This document shows positions 49,665-57,893 of a DNA stretch of 64,000 nt, piece after piece; position 1 is the first letter of the stretch; each line of letters opens with the position of its first letter. The stretch covers positions 62,001-126,000 of the forward strand of contig JAIRYW010000026.1 in the NCBI GenBank assembly GCA_031267645.1, written 5' to 3'. The position numbers were made by a program, and so were the translations under genes. This stretch comes from Propionibacteriaceae bacterium. Its GTDB lineage: Bacteria; Actinomycetota; Actinomycetes; Propionibacteriales; Propionibacteriaceae. The notes under the pieces were generated by a model. The model made no database searches and was not told the DNA's origin. It saw nothing but the letters and a program-made list of their open reading frames with translations.

Positions 49665-50984
49665 TCAAACAGCCTCAAGGTCGCGTACGACCAGGTCGGC
49701 CACCGACCAGCCGACCGTTCCATCGGTCTCCAAGGTGGACACAGCCGACTCGAAGTCGTTGATCTGGTAGACCCCCTGGGCCAGCCGGAAGGGGCGGAAG
49801 CGCGGGGCGGGGTCGAGGACGGGGTAGGCCTGCCAGAGGTGGCGGTGGACGTCTTCGACCCGGCGGAAGACGCGGGCCAGGAAGGCGTCGTCGAGTTCTT
49901 GGCCGGAGAAGAACTTCCAGATCGGGACGCCCAAAGAACGCGAGTGGCCGGTCTGGGCGAAGGCCTTGAAGACCGTGTCCGGGCCGTTGGTCGTGAGCAC
50001 GTCGACTGGGACTGGGCCGCCGCCGAAGAAGGCCGGATCCGCCTCGGCCGCGACCAGCGTGACGTGGACCTCCTGATGGCGCCGGTGGAGGTCGGGCAGA
50101 TCGACGCCGGGCAGGTCGACGCCGGCCAACTCCAGGGGCGCGGCCAGGACGACGGCGTCGAACCGGGTCCGCTGGCCGCCGGCCGTGAGCCAGACGCCGT
50201 CGTCGGAAGGCTCGACCGCGGTCACGGTGGTGGACAGGTGGACCTCGGCCACGATCTGGGCCAGCGCCTTCTCCAGTAGAGTGGCGTTGCCATCGACGAC
50301 CGACACCAGCGAGCCGCCCGCCAGCCCCGCTCCGGCCAAGCCGACCAGGCCGGCGAAGGCGACGATGTCCGAGGTCTGGTTGTACATGTCGCGTAGCACC
50401 GGCGTGACGAACTCATCGACCAGCTTGCGCGAGATGTGCCGGGTCGCCGCCAGATCGGCCAGCGAGACCCCGATGTACGGTCTCAGCCCGGCGGCCCGGA
50501 TCAGCTCTTCCGGAGTCTCGAAGATCCGGCCCGCCTCCTGTAGGGCGTAGGTCGAGTTCCAGGCCGCTTTGGCCCGTTTGGCCAGGCTCTGGAGTCGCAG
50601 CAGGTTGACCGGCCCGAAGCGACGGACCAGGGCCAGCGGCAGCCCGATCCCCGACTCGGGCGCGCGCACCAGGAACTCGCGCCCAGTCCAGACGGCCAGC
50701 TGGTCGGCGCCGCCCAGGACGTCGACCCGGCGGGGGGCGAGCTGGACGCCCAAGACGTGGGCCAATTCGATCAGCCGCCGGTTGTCGGTGTGGATGAGCG
50801 TGCCGCCGAGTTCGATCCGTTGGCCGGCGAACTGGATGTGGTGGGCCCGGCCGCCGACCTGGGGTTCTTTGTCGAAGACGTGGATGGCGGCCCGCGGCCC
50901 GAGCCGGGCGCGCAGCCGCCAGGCCGCCAGCGTGCCGGCGGCCCCCGAGCCGACGACGGCCAGGGTCAAGGGTTCAGATGGCAT
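49665..50984 (-). CDS. Prenylcysteine oxidase/lyase-like FAD protein
   Basis: 439 residues. N-terminal FAD site VVGSGAAGTLAAWRLRARLG then FDKEPQVGGRAHHIQFAGQR and ELGGTLIHTDNRR. Beyond a generic amine oxidase, the order of later motifs follows eukaryotic prenylcysteine lyase (PCYOX1): FVTPVLRDMYNQTSDIVAFA (PCYOX APVMR.NYGQS.DINAF), VPIWKFFSGQEL (WKIFSQE.L), YPVLDPAPRFRPFRLAQGVY, then ESAVSTLET near the end. That enzyme oxidises the thioether of farnesyl-cysteine, giving Cys and an aldehyde. The gene overlaps the MFS gene. Substrate in bacteria is inferred only. Confidence 0.78.
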   Translation of the reverse strand: MPSEPLTLAVVGSGAAGTLAAWRLRARLGPRAAIHVFDKEPQVGGRAHHIQFAGQRIELGGTLIHTDNRRLIELAHVLGVQLAPRRVDVLGGADQLAVWTGREFLVRAPESGIGLPLALVRRFGPVNLLRLQSLAKRAKAAWNSTYALQEAGRIFETPEELIRAAGLRPYIGVSLADLAATRHISRKLVDEFVTPVLRDMYNQTSDIVAFAGLVGLAGAGLAGGSLVSVVDGNATLLEKALAQIVAEVHLSTTVTAVEPSDDGVWLTAGGQRTRFDAVVLAAPLELAGVDLPGVDLPDLHRRHQEVHVTLVAAEADPAFFGGGPVPVDVLTTNGPDTVFKAFAQTGHSRSLGVPIWKFFSGQELDDAFLARVFRRVEDVHRHLWQAYPVLDPAPRFRPFRLAQGVYQINDFESAVSTLETDGTVGWSVADLVVRDLEAV

Positions 50985-52455
50985 GGTTGGTTCCTTTCGG
51001 TGGGCGGGCCAGTCTGAGCAGCGAGCCCGCGGCCAGGGAGGAGGCGACGGCGACGGCGAAGACCGTCAGGTAGCCGGACAGGGCGGCGGTCGGGCCGGTG
51101 CTGTGGCCGACCGCGCCCAGGATGATGGCGAAGGCGGCCGAGCCGAGGGCCACGCCGACGACCTGGAACAGGCTGATCAGGCCGACCAGGGTGGCGGTCT
51201 TGCCGGGCGGGGCGGCGTTGGCGGCGGCGGCCGGGAGCCAGGCGACCAGGATGCCCGCGCCGACGCCGCCCACGGCGACCGCGATGTAGGCCTGCCACAG
51301 CTCGGTGTGGAAGAAGGCGAAGAGGATGAACTCGCCGGCGTGGATGAAGGGGGCGATCCGCAGCAGGGCGAGCTGGTCGAGGCGCCGGCCGAAGGCGGTC
51401 AGGCAGCCGGCCGTGACCGAGATGGCCAGGATCATCACGGCCATGACGACGGAGATGTCGCCGCTGTCGGCGGCCAAGCCGAAGCCCGCCTGGTCGGGCC
51501 GCGTGCTGGCGAAGGTGACGAGAGGGATCTGGGTGGCGTTGTAGCCGACGCCGAGCAGGAGGGCGGCGGCCTGGTAGGGCCAGACTTGGCGGGTGGCCAA
51601 GAGTTTGAAGTCGATGGTGGGCTGGGCCAGACGGGACTCCCGGCGGACGAAGGGGTAGGCCGTCAGAGCGGCGGCGGCGATGATCAGCCAACCCCAGATC
51701 TGGCCCGGCCCCCACAGCTTGACCGCGCTGAGGCCCCCGACCAGGAGGACCAGGATGCCGACGAAGAGGAACAATCCGGGCAGATCGTGTTGTTCGCTGG
51801 GCACAGGCGGGGTGTCGCGCACGAAGACGGCGACCAGGACGATGGCCAGCGTCGTCCAGGCCGCCGGCATGAGGAGGGTGAGGCGCAGGGCGTCGGTGAA
51901 GGCGGCCGACCCGGCCGGGTCGATCCCGGCCGCCGTGGCCTCCTCCAGGGCGGCCCAGCCGCCGGTGGCCTCGAAGAACTGGCCGCCGAACAGGGCCGAG
52001 CCGACCGAGCCGACCATGAAGGCCACGATCAGCGCCGCCGAGGCGGCCGACACTTTCTCGTCGGCCTCGGCGCTCTCGCCGTAACTGGACCGTACGACCG
52101 CCAGCTCGAGCGCGCCCCAAGCCGAGTTGAACGCGATCAAAGAGAAGGCGATCAGCACCGACACCAGGCCACCGCCGGCCACGACCCACCAGGCCGCTCC
52201 AGCCGTGACCGTGACCGAGGCCAGCAGAGCCTTCTTGTGGCCGTAGCGGTCGCCCAGCTTGGTCAGCACCGGGATGACCATGGCTCCGAGCAGGGTCTGA
52301 GCGGCTTCGATCCAGTTCCAGTCGGAGTCGTGCAGCCCGACCGAGCGGGCCAGCGGCACGGTCAGAGGGGTGTAGTAAGCGCCGAGGATCCCGTCGATGA
52401 ACTCGAGCAGGATGACTCCGAGCAAGATCCTCGAAGTGGCGCGGAATCGGATCAT
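50974..52455 (-). CDS. MFS transporter of the peptide-uptake operon
   Basis: 493 residues, 14 predicted membrane segments, DHA2-like. LEFIDGILGAYYTPLTVPLA at the start, the loop TKLGDRYGHKKALLA after the second segment, and FVRRESRLAQPTIDFKLLAT, typical of this drug/proton antiporter group. The ATG at 52455 overlaps the S9 peptidase stop. It may export a product or protect from a hydrophobic or toxic intermediate (inference). Confidence 0.85.
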   Translation of the reverse strand: MIRFRATSRILLGVILLEFIDGILGAYYTPLTVPLARSVGLHDSDWNWIEAAQTLLGAMVIPVLTKLGDRYGHKKALLASVTVTAGAAWWVVAGGGLVSVLIAFSLIAFNSAWGALELAVVRSSYGESAEADEKVSAASAALIVAFMVGSVGSALFGGQFFEATGGWAALEEATAAGIDPAGSAAFTDALRLTLLMPAAWTTLAIVLVAVFVRDTPPVPSEQHDLPGLFLFVGILVLLVGGLSAVKLWGPGQIWGWLIIAAAALTAYPFVRRESRLAQPTIDFKLLATRQVWPYQAAALLLGVGYNATQIPLVTFASTRPDQAGFGLAADSGDISVVMAVMILAISVTAGCLTAFGRRLDQLALLRIAPFIHAGEFILFAFFHTELWQAYIAVAVGGVGAGILVAWLPAAAANAAPPGKTATLVGLISLFQVVGVALGSAAFAIILGAVGHSTGPTAALSGYLTVFAVAVASSLAAGSLLRLARPPKGTNHAI

Positions 52456-54452
52456 GGCGTCTCGGACAGCGGCAGGTGGCGCCGCCACCAGTCCAGGACC
52501 GCGTCGAAGCGTTGACGGCGGTGCCAGGGCCGTCCGGAACGGGTCAGTTCGTGGGACTCGCCGGGGAAGAGGAGGAGTTCCGCTTCGACGCCCGCCAACT
52601 TCAACTCGGTGTAGTAGCGCAGACCCTGGGAGACGGGGCAGCGCAGGTCGCGCTCCGAGTGGAGCACCAGCGTCGGGGTCGTCACGTCGCCCGCCACCAG
52701 GGTGGGTGATTGGGCGTCGATCAGGGCGGGGTCCGTGCCGTGCTCCTCCCGGACGAAGAACCAGCCGATGTCGGAGGCGCCGACGTCCGAACGCATGTCC
52801 AGGTAGCCGCGCTCGACGATGGCGGCCCGGAAACGGTCGCTGTGGCCGATCAGCCAGGCCCCCAGGTAGCCGCCGTAGGAGCCGCCCTGGACGCCGACCC
52901 GGTCGGGGTCGAGGCCGGGGACGGTGGCCAAGGCGTGGTCGAGGAAGGCTAGGACGTCGGTGGCGTCGACCGTGCCGTAGGCCCGATGGATGGCCTTGCC
53001 CCAGGCCGCCCCGTAGCTGGCCGAGCCCCGGGGGTTGGACATGACGACGGCGTAGCCGGCGGCGGCGCAGACCTGGGCCTCGTCGAAGAAGGCGTCCGAG
53101 TAGGCCCAGTGGGGGCCGCCGTGGATGGTCAGCAGCACGGGGTGGGGGCCGGGGCCGGGCGGGACCAGGACCCAACCGTGGACCGCGGCGCCGTCTGTGC
53201 TGGGAGCGATCAGCTCTTGGGGGACGATCGGTTGGACGACCGCCAGCAGGTCGGCGGAGAAGTCAGTCAGCCGGGCCGGCTCGGCCCCCAGGCGGGCGAG
53301 TTCGGCCGGGCGGCGCGGGGTCGTCACGGTCGCCACGACGTGGCTGCCGTCGGCCGCCAAGGCTTGGACGCTGGCGTCGGGTGGAGTGTCGAGCCGGGTC
53401 AGGCTCCCGTCGGCGTCGATACGGACGGCCAGACCCCGGCCGCGGGAGAAGATGACGCCCAGCACGTGGTCCTCGGCCGTGCCGTCGGGGACCAAAGCGA
53501 GGAATTGGACCTCTGCCGGGTCCCCCAGGCGTTGGGGCTGGCCGCCGGCCAAGGGCACGCGGTAGGGGACCTCGTCGCTGGCTGTGAACTCGACCCCGCT
53601 GGAGCCGAGGTCTTGGGCCAGGAACCAGACCGTGTCACCGGTCAGGACGGGGGCGCTGGCGCCGAACTGGTGGGCCGGGTCGGGCGTGTAGACGAGTGTC
53701 GGGTCGCCGCCGTCCAACGGCACGCGGTAGACGTCTTCCCGTAGATCGTGGTCGTGGCCGGCGTGGCGGGGAGCGACCGCCAAGACGACCTCGCCGGCCG
53801 CGTGGAGGTGGTGGTGGTCGGCGTCGCCCGAGGTCAGCTGGGTCGTGGCCGGCAGGCCGAAAGCCTTGCCCCGCCGCTGAGGCGGCAGGTCTTGGGCGGC
53901 CCGGCCGACCGGCTGGACCGGCGGCTCGGCGGCCGGGTCCGGGGCCTCGACTAGGAAGACGTGGGTCCGCTTGTCGTTGAGGAAGCCGTCGCCGTTGAGC
54001 TGGAACTGGAAGTTCGTGATGTGGCGCGGGTCCTCGGCCGCCGCGTCGACTCCCTCGAGGGTGCCGTAGCGGCCAGGCTCGGGCACCGGCGACGTGAAGA
54101 CGAGCCGGCGCGAGTCGCCCAGCCAGGCGAACTCTTTGACGCCCAGTTGTCGATCGGTGAAGACGGCGGGCTCGCCGCCGTCAGCCGCCACCACGGCCAG
54201 CTGGGCCGGCTGGTCCGGGGCTTGCCGCCGGAAGGCGATCCAGCGCCCGTCGGGCGAGACCTGGGGATCCGTGTCGTGGAACCCGCGCGTGATCCGGCGG
54301 GGCGCGCCGCCGTCCAACGGGACGCGCCACAGCTGGCCGACGTAGGCGTCGGCGGCGAAGTCGGGCCGGGTGGCCGACAGGACGGCCCAGCCGTCCGGGT
54401 GGAGGTCGGGTCGCGAGAGGGTGAAGAGACGGTCGAGTTGGTCGGAGCGCAT
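52452..54452 (-). CDS. S9-family oligopeptidase (acylaminoacyl-peptidase-like)
   Basis: 666 residues. Beta-propeller domain about 1-410 (repeats such as VSPDGRWIAFR and RRLVFTSP) gating a C-terminal hydrolase: TIHGGPHWAYSDAFF, Ser in GVQGGSYGGYLGAWL, Asp in LHSERDLRCPVSQG, His in PGESHELTRSG. It cuts short peptides in the cytoplasm, a fit partner for an imported peptide. The stop overlaps the MFS gene. No signal peptide. Confidence 0.9.
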   Translation of the reverse strand: MRSDQLDRLFTLSRPDLHPDGWAVLSATRPDFAADAYVGQLWRVPLDGGAPRRITRGFHDTDPQVSPDGRWIAFRRQAPDQPAQLAVVAADGGEPAVFTDRQLGVKEFAWLGDSRRLVFTSPVPEPGRYGTLEGVDAAAEDPRHITNFQFQLNGDGFLNDKRTHVFLVEAPDPAAEPPVQPVGRAAQDLPPQRRGKAFGLPATTQLTSGDADHHHLHAAGEVVLAVAPRHAGHDHDLREDVYRVPLDGGDPTLVYTPDPAHQFGASAPVLTGDTVWFLAQDLGSSGVEFTASDEVPYRVPLAGGQPQRLGDPAEVQFLALVPDGTAEDHVLGVIFSRGRGLAVRIDADGSLTRLDTPPDASVQALAADGSHVVATVTTPRRPAELARLGAEPARLTDFSADLLAVVQPIVPQELIAPSTDGAAVHGWVLVPPGPGPHPVLLTIHGGPHWAYSDAFFDEAQVCAAAGYAVVMSNPRGSASYGAAWGKAIHRAYGTVDATDVLAFLDHALATVPGLDPDRVGVQGGSYGGYLGAWLIGHSDRFRAAIVERGYLDMRSDVGASDIGWFFVREEHGTDPALIDAQSPTLVAGDVTTPTLVLHSERDLRCPVSQGLRYYTELKLAGVEAELLLFPGESHELTRSGRPWHRRQRFDAVLDWWRRHLPLSETP

Positions 54453-54464
54453 GGCGTGGTCCTT

Positions 54465-55367
54465 TCAGGGTGAGGCGACGAAGTGGCCGGGGGAGACCGG
54501 CCTCAAGGGAGCGGGGTCGTCCGACCAGACGGTCGGGGCCTGGGCCACGGTCCGGCCCCGTCTGGCGGCGGCGGCCCGGGCCGCCCGGGGGTCGGCGATC
54601 GGGATGGTGGCGAGCAGGGCGCGCGTGTACGGGTGGCACGGGTCTTCGAACAGTTCCGCCGTGGGGGCGAGCTCGAGGATCCGGCCTCGGCACATGACGG
54701 CCGTGCGGGTGGCCAGGTGGCGGACGACGCTGAGGTCGTGGGAGATGAACAAGTAAGTCAGGCCGAGTTCGGCCTGGAGCTCGGCCAGCAGATCGATGAT
54801 CTGGGCTTGGATCGAGGCGTCCAGAGACGAGACGGGTTCGTCGCAGACCACGAAGGCGGGTTCGGCGGCGATGGCGCGGGCGATGCCGATGCGCTGGCGT
54901 TCGCCGCCGGAGAAAGCGCGTGGGCGCTTGGCCACGACGTCGCCGCCCAGGCCGACCCGCTCCAAGACGGCGGCGGCCCGCCCGGCCGGGTCCGGTTCGT
55001 CGGTCAGAACCTCCAACGGCTCCATGACCTGCTGCAGGGCCGTGCGGTGGGGGTCGAGGGCCGAGTAGGGGTCTTGGAAGATGACTTGGAGTCGCCGCTG
55101 GAAAGGCCGGCGTTCCGCCGGTCGCAGGGCGGTCAGATCGACGCCCTGGTAGACGACGCGGCCAGCCGTGGCCGGTTCCATCTGGAGCAGGCAGCGCCCC
55201 AGCGTGGTCTTGCCCGACCCGGATTCGCCGACCACGGCCAGGGTCTCGCCGCGCTCGACGGCCAAGGTGACGCGGTCGACCGCCTTGATGACGCCCGGGC
55301 GGCGGCCGAAGGGGCCCTTGACGGGGAAGTGCTTGGACAGGAGCTCGGCCCGGATCAGCTCGTTCAC
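54465..55367 (-). CDS. Oligopeptide ABC transporter ATP-binding protein (OppF type)
   Basis: 300 residues with Walker A GESGSGKTTLGRCLLQ, FQDPYSALDPHRT, signature AFSGGERQRIGIARAIA, DEPVSSLDASIQAQ and the C-terminal HPYTRALLATIP region of oligopeptide/dipeptide ATPases. The start overlaps the OppD-type gene by 4 bases. Works with the other four Opp proteins to import peptides. Confidence 0.92.
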   Translation of the reverse strand: MNELIRAELLSKHFPVKGPFGRRPGVIKAVDRVTLAVERGETLAVVGESGSGKTTLGRCLLQMEPATAGRVVYQGVDLTALRPAERRPFQRRLQVIFQDPYSALDPHRTALQQVMEPLEVLTDEPDPAGRAAAVLERVGLGGDVVAKRPRAFSGGERQRIGIARAIAAEPAFVVCDEPVSSLDASIQAQIIDLLAELQAELGLTYLFISHDLSVVRHLATRTAVMCRGRILELAPTAELFEDPCHPYTRALLATIPIADPRAARAAAARRGRTVAQAPTVWSDDPAPLRPVSPGHFVASP

Positions 55368-56110
55368 GGCCGGCTCCGGGGCGCGCCTGGCCGGGCCGCC
55401 AACAGGGCCCGGGTGTACGGGTGGCGGGGGGCGTAGAAGATGTCGTCGACCGGTCCTTCCTCGACCACCCGGCCAGCCGACATCACCATCACGCGATCGG
55501 CCAGGCCGGCGATGACGCCGAGGTCGTGGGTGACCAGGACGACGGTCAGTCCCTCGGTCGCCCTCAGGTCGGCGATGAGGTCGAGGATCTGGGCTTGGAT
55601 CGTGACGTCGAGGGCGGTCGTGGGCTCGTCGGCCAGGAGCAGTTCGGGTTCCGCCAGCAGGGCCATGGCGATCATGACCCGTTGTCGCATCCCGCCCGAC
55701 AATTCGTGCGGGTACTGGCGGAAACGCCTGACCGGGTCGTCGATCCCGACCCGGGCCAGGGCGGCGATGGCTTGGTCGCGAGCGTGGCCGTGAGCGCTGG
55801 CGTGGCGGCGGACGACCTCCACCAGGTGGTAGCCGATCCGGCGGACCGGGTCGAGGGAGGTCATCGGATCCTGGAAGACCATGGCGGCCGGCGGGTGGGG
55901 CGGTGGAGCGGTCGTGCCCTGGGCGCCGGGCGGCAGGAGGCCGAGGATGGCGCGCATGAGCATGGTCTTGCCGCTGCCGGACTCACCCACGACGCCCACG
56001 ATCTCACCGCGGTCGGCGTGGCAGGAGACGTCGTCGAGCACCCGCGCCAGCCGGCCGTCGGCGCGGGGCAGGTCGACCGTGACATGGTCGACCCGGAACA
56101 ACTCGGTCAC
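55364..56110 (-). CDS. Oligopeptide ABC transporter ATP-binding protein (OppD type)
   Basis: 248 residues from GTG 56110, which overlaps the permease stop (GTGA). Walker A GESGSGKTMLMRAILGLL, FQDPMTSLDPVRRIGYHLVE, signature ELSGGMRQRVMIAMALL, DEPTTALDVTIQAQ, and the C-terminal HPYTRALLAARPG. Shorter than typical OppD (about 320), lacking most of the C-terminal Fe-S-type extension. Confidence 0.9.
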   Translation of the reverse strand: MTELFRVDHVTVDLPRADGRLARVLDDVSCHADRGEIVGVVGESGSGKTMLMRAILGLLPPGAQGTTAPPPHPPAAMVFQDPMTSLDPVRRIGYHLVEVVRRHASAHGHARDQAIAALARVGIDDPVRRFRQYPHELSGGMRQRVMIAMALLAEPELLLADEPTTALDVTIQAQILDLIADLRATEGLTVVLVTHDLGVIAGLADRVMVMSAGRVVEEGPVDDIFYAPRHPYTRALLAARPGAPRSRP

Positions 56111-56913
56111 GGGGCCTCCCGAAGGAAAGTGTGCCGCAAGGAGTTCCCCAAAGCGTTGCAGCTCATGACCGTGGCGATGATGGCCAAACCGGGGATGAGG
56201 GCCAGGTAGGGCTGGCGCTGGAGGCTCCCCTGGGCGGTCTGGAGGAGCTGCCCCCACGAGGTCTGGGGCGCTTGGACGCCGAGGCCGAGGAAGCTGAGGG
56301 AGGCTTCGGTCAGCATGGCGGCGGAGACGGTCGCCGTGGCGGTGATCAGTACGACGGGCACGATGGCGGGCACGATGTGGCGGGCCACGAGGATGGGGAG
56401 GGGTTGGCCGATGTGGACGGCGTAACCGACGTAGGCGCGCTGCTTGACCGACAGGATCTCGGCCCGGACCAAACGGGCCGTCGTCATCCAGGAGAAGCCG
56501 CCGATGATGGCCACGATCATGATCAGGCCGGGTCTCAGCAGAACGCTGGCCACGATGACGAGGACGAGCCACGGGATCGACGACAGGAAGTCGACCAGGC
56601 GCATCAGCAGGTTGTCGACCCAGGGTCGGCCGAGACCGGCCAAAAGGCCGATCAGCGTGCCGATGGTCGTGGCGGTGACCATGGCCAGGGCCCCGACCAG
56701 CAGCGAGACGCGGCCGCCGTAGACGACTCGGGCGAGGTAGTCGCGGCCGAGGTCGTCGGTGCCGAACCAGTGGGCCGGGCCGGGGGCCTGGGAGCGTCGG
56801 GTCAGGTCGATGGTGGTCGGGTCGAGCGGGAGCAGCGGGGCGGCCAAGCTGACCAGCGCGAGGAAGACCAGGACGCCGATCGCGCCGCGGGCGTGGTTCG
56901 GGCGGGCGGTCAT
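56107..56913 (-). CDS. Oligopeptide ABC transporter permease (OppC/DppC type)
   Basis: 268 residues, about six membrane segments. HWFGTDDLGRDYLARVVYGG and SLSFLGLGVQAPQTSWGQLL are OppC/DppC signatures. It overlaps both neighbours by 4 bases and forms the channel with the OppB-type permease. Confidence 0.92.
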   Translation of the reverse strand: MTARPNHARGAIGVLVFLALVSLAAPLLPLDPTTIDLTRRSQAPGPAHWFGTDDLGRDYLARVVYGGRVSLLVGALAMVTATTIGTLIGLLAGLGRPWVDNLLMRLVDFLSSIPWLVLVIVASVLLRPGLIMIVAIIGGFSWMTTARLVRAEILSVKQRAYVGYAVHIGQPLPILVARHIVPAIVPVVLITATATVSAAMLTEASLSFLGLGVQAPQTSWGQLLQTAQGSLQRQPYLALIPGLAIIATVMSCNALGNSLRHTFLREAP

Positions 56914-57869
56914 GTCGCGGTCTTCCCCAGCCGGACCCTCGGGTCGACTACGACGTAGAGGACGTCGGCCAGGAGGTTGCCCACCATGACGAGCGTGGCT
57001 GACAGCAGCAGCACGGCCAGGATGACGGGGTAGTCGAGGGCCCGGGCGCCCTGGAGGAAGTACGTGCCGACGCCCGGCCAGCTGAAGACCGTCTCGGTGA
57101 TGACGGCGCCCGTCACCAGCATGGGCAGGGCCAAGCCGATTTGGGTGACGACCGGCAGGAGCACGTTGCGGGAGACGTGCCGGCGGAAGAGTTGGGCGTC
57201 GGACGCGCCGAAGGCCCGTTGGACCGTGACGTAGTCCTCGTCCAGCTGCGAGATGGCCGAACTGCGGACATAGCGCGTCAGGTCAGGGAAGAACGCGACC
57301 ACCAGGACGAGGTAGGGCAGGAACAGATGGCGCAGCAGGTCGGGCAGGCCGCGGTCGCCGACCGTGTGCATGCCGATGATGGGGAACAGGCCGAGGAAGT
57401 AGCCGAAGAGGTAGATCAAAAGGAGCGCGAACCAGAAGGGCGGCATGGCGATGCCCACGGCGCCGATGGTGTCGATGAGACGGTCGAGCGGGCGGCCGTG
57501 GCGGGCGGCGGCCACCAGGCCGAGGGCGATGGCCAGGATCAGGGCGGTCAGGTAGGCCGGCAGGACCAGCACGATCGTGTTGGGCAGGCGTTGGGCCAGG
57601 TCGGCGGCGATGGAGTGTTGGCTGGCCAGCGAATAGCCGAGGTCGCCCTGGACGACCCGGCCCAGCCAGCGGAGGTACTGGAGCCAGGCCGGGTCGTCCA
57701 AGCCGTAACGGGACCGGACGATGGCGACGTGCTCGGCCGTCATATTGGGTGTCGTGATCGAGTCGACGAAGTCGTAGGGCGCCAGCCGCAGGGCGAAGAA
57801 GACGGCCAGCGTGACCACCGCCAGCAGCGGCACGACCTGCGCCAGACGGCGCGCGACATAGACCAGCAT
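56910..57869 (-). CDS. Oligopeptide ABC transporter permease (OppB/DppB type)
   Basis: 319 residues, six membrane segments. YVARRLAQVVPLLAVVTLAV at the start, the RYGLDDPAWLQYLRWLGRVV...GDLGYSL motif, and ETVFSWPGVGTYFLQGARAL near the end identify OppB/DppB. First permease of the operon, 24 bases after the binding-protein gene. Confidence 0.92.
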   Translation of the reverse strand: MLVYVARRLAQVVPLLAVVTLAVFFALRLAPYDFVDSITTPNMTAEHVAIVRSRYGLDDPAWLQYLRWLGRVVQGDLGYSLASQHSIAADLAQRLPNTIVLVLPAYLTALILAIALGLVAAARHGRPLDRLIDTIGAVGIAMPPFWFALLLIYLFGYFLGLFPIIGMHTVGDRGLPDLLRHLFLPYLVLVVAFFPDLTRYVRSSAISQLDEDYVTVQRAFGASDAQLFRRHVSRNVLLPVVTQIGLALPMLVTGAVITETVFSWPGVGTYFLQGARALDYPVILAVLLLSATLVMVGNLLADVLYVVVDPRVRLGKTAT

Positions 57870-57893
57870 GAGGGCCGGAACCGGGCTACCGGA

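Noticed and set aside
50569..52515. 648-codon frame on the plus strand opposite the MFS and flavoprotein genes
   Set aside because: Gly/Glu/Asp/Arg-rich shadow of the minus-strand genes without any domain.
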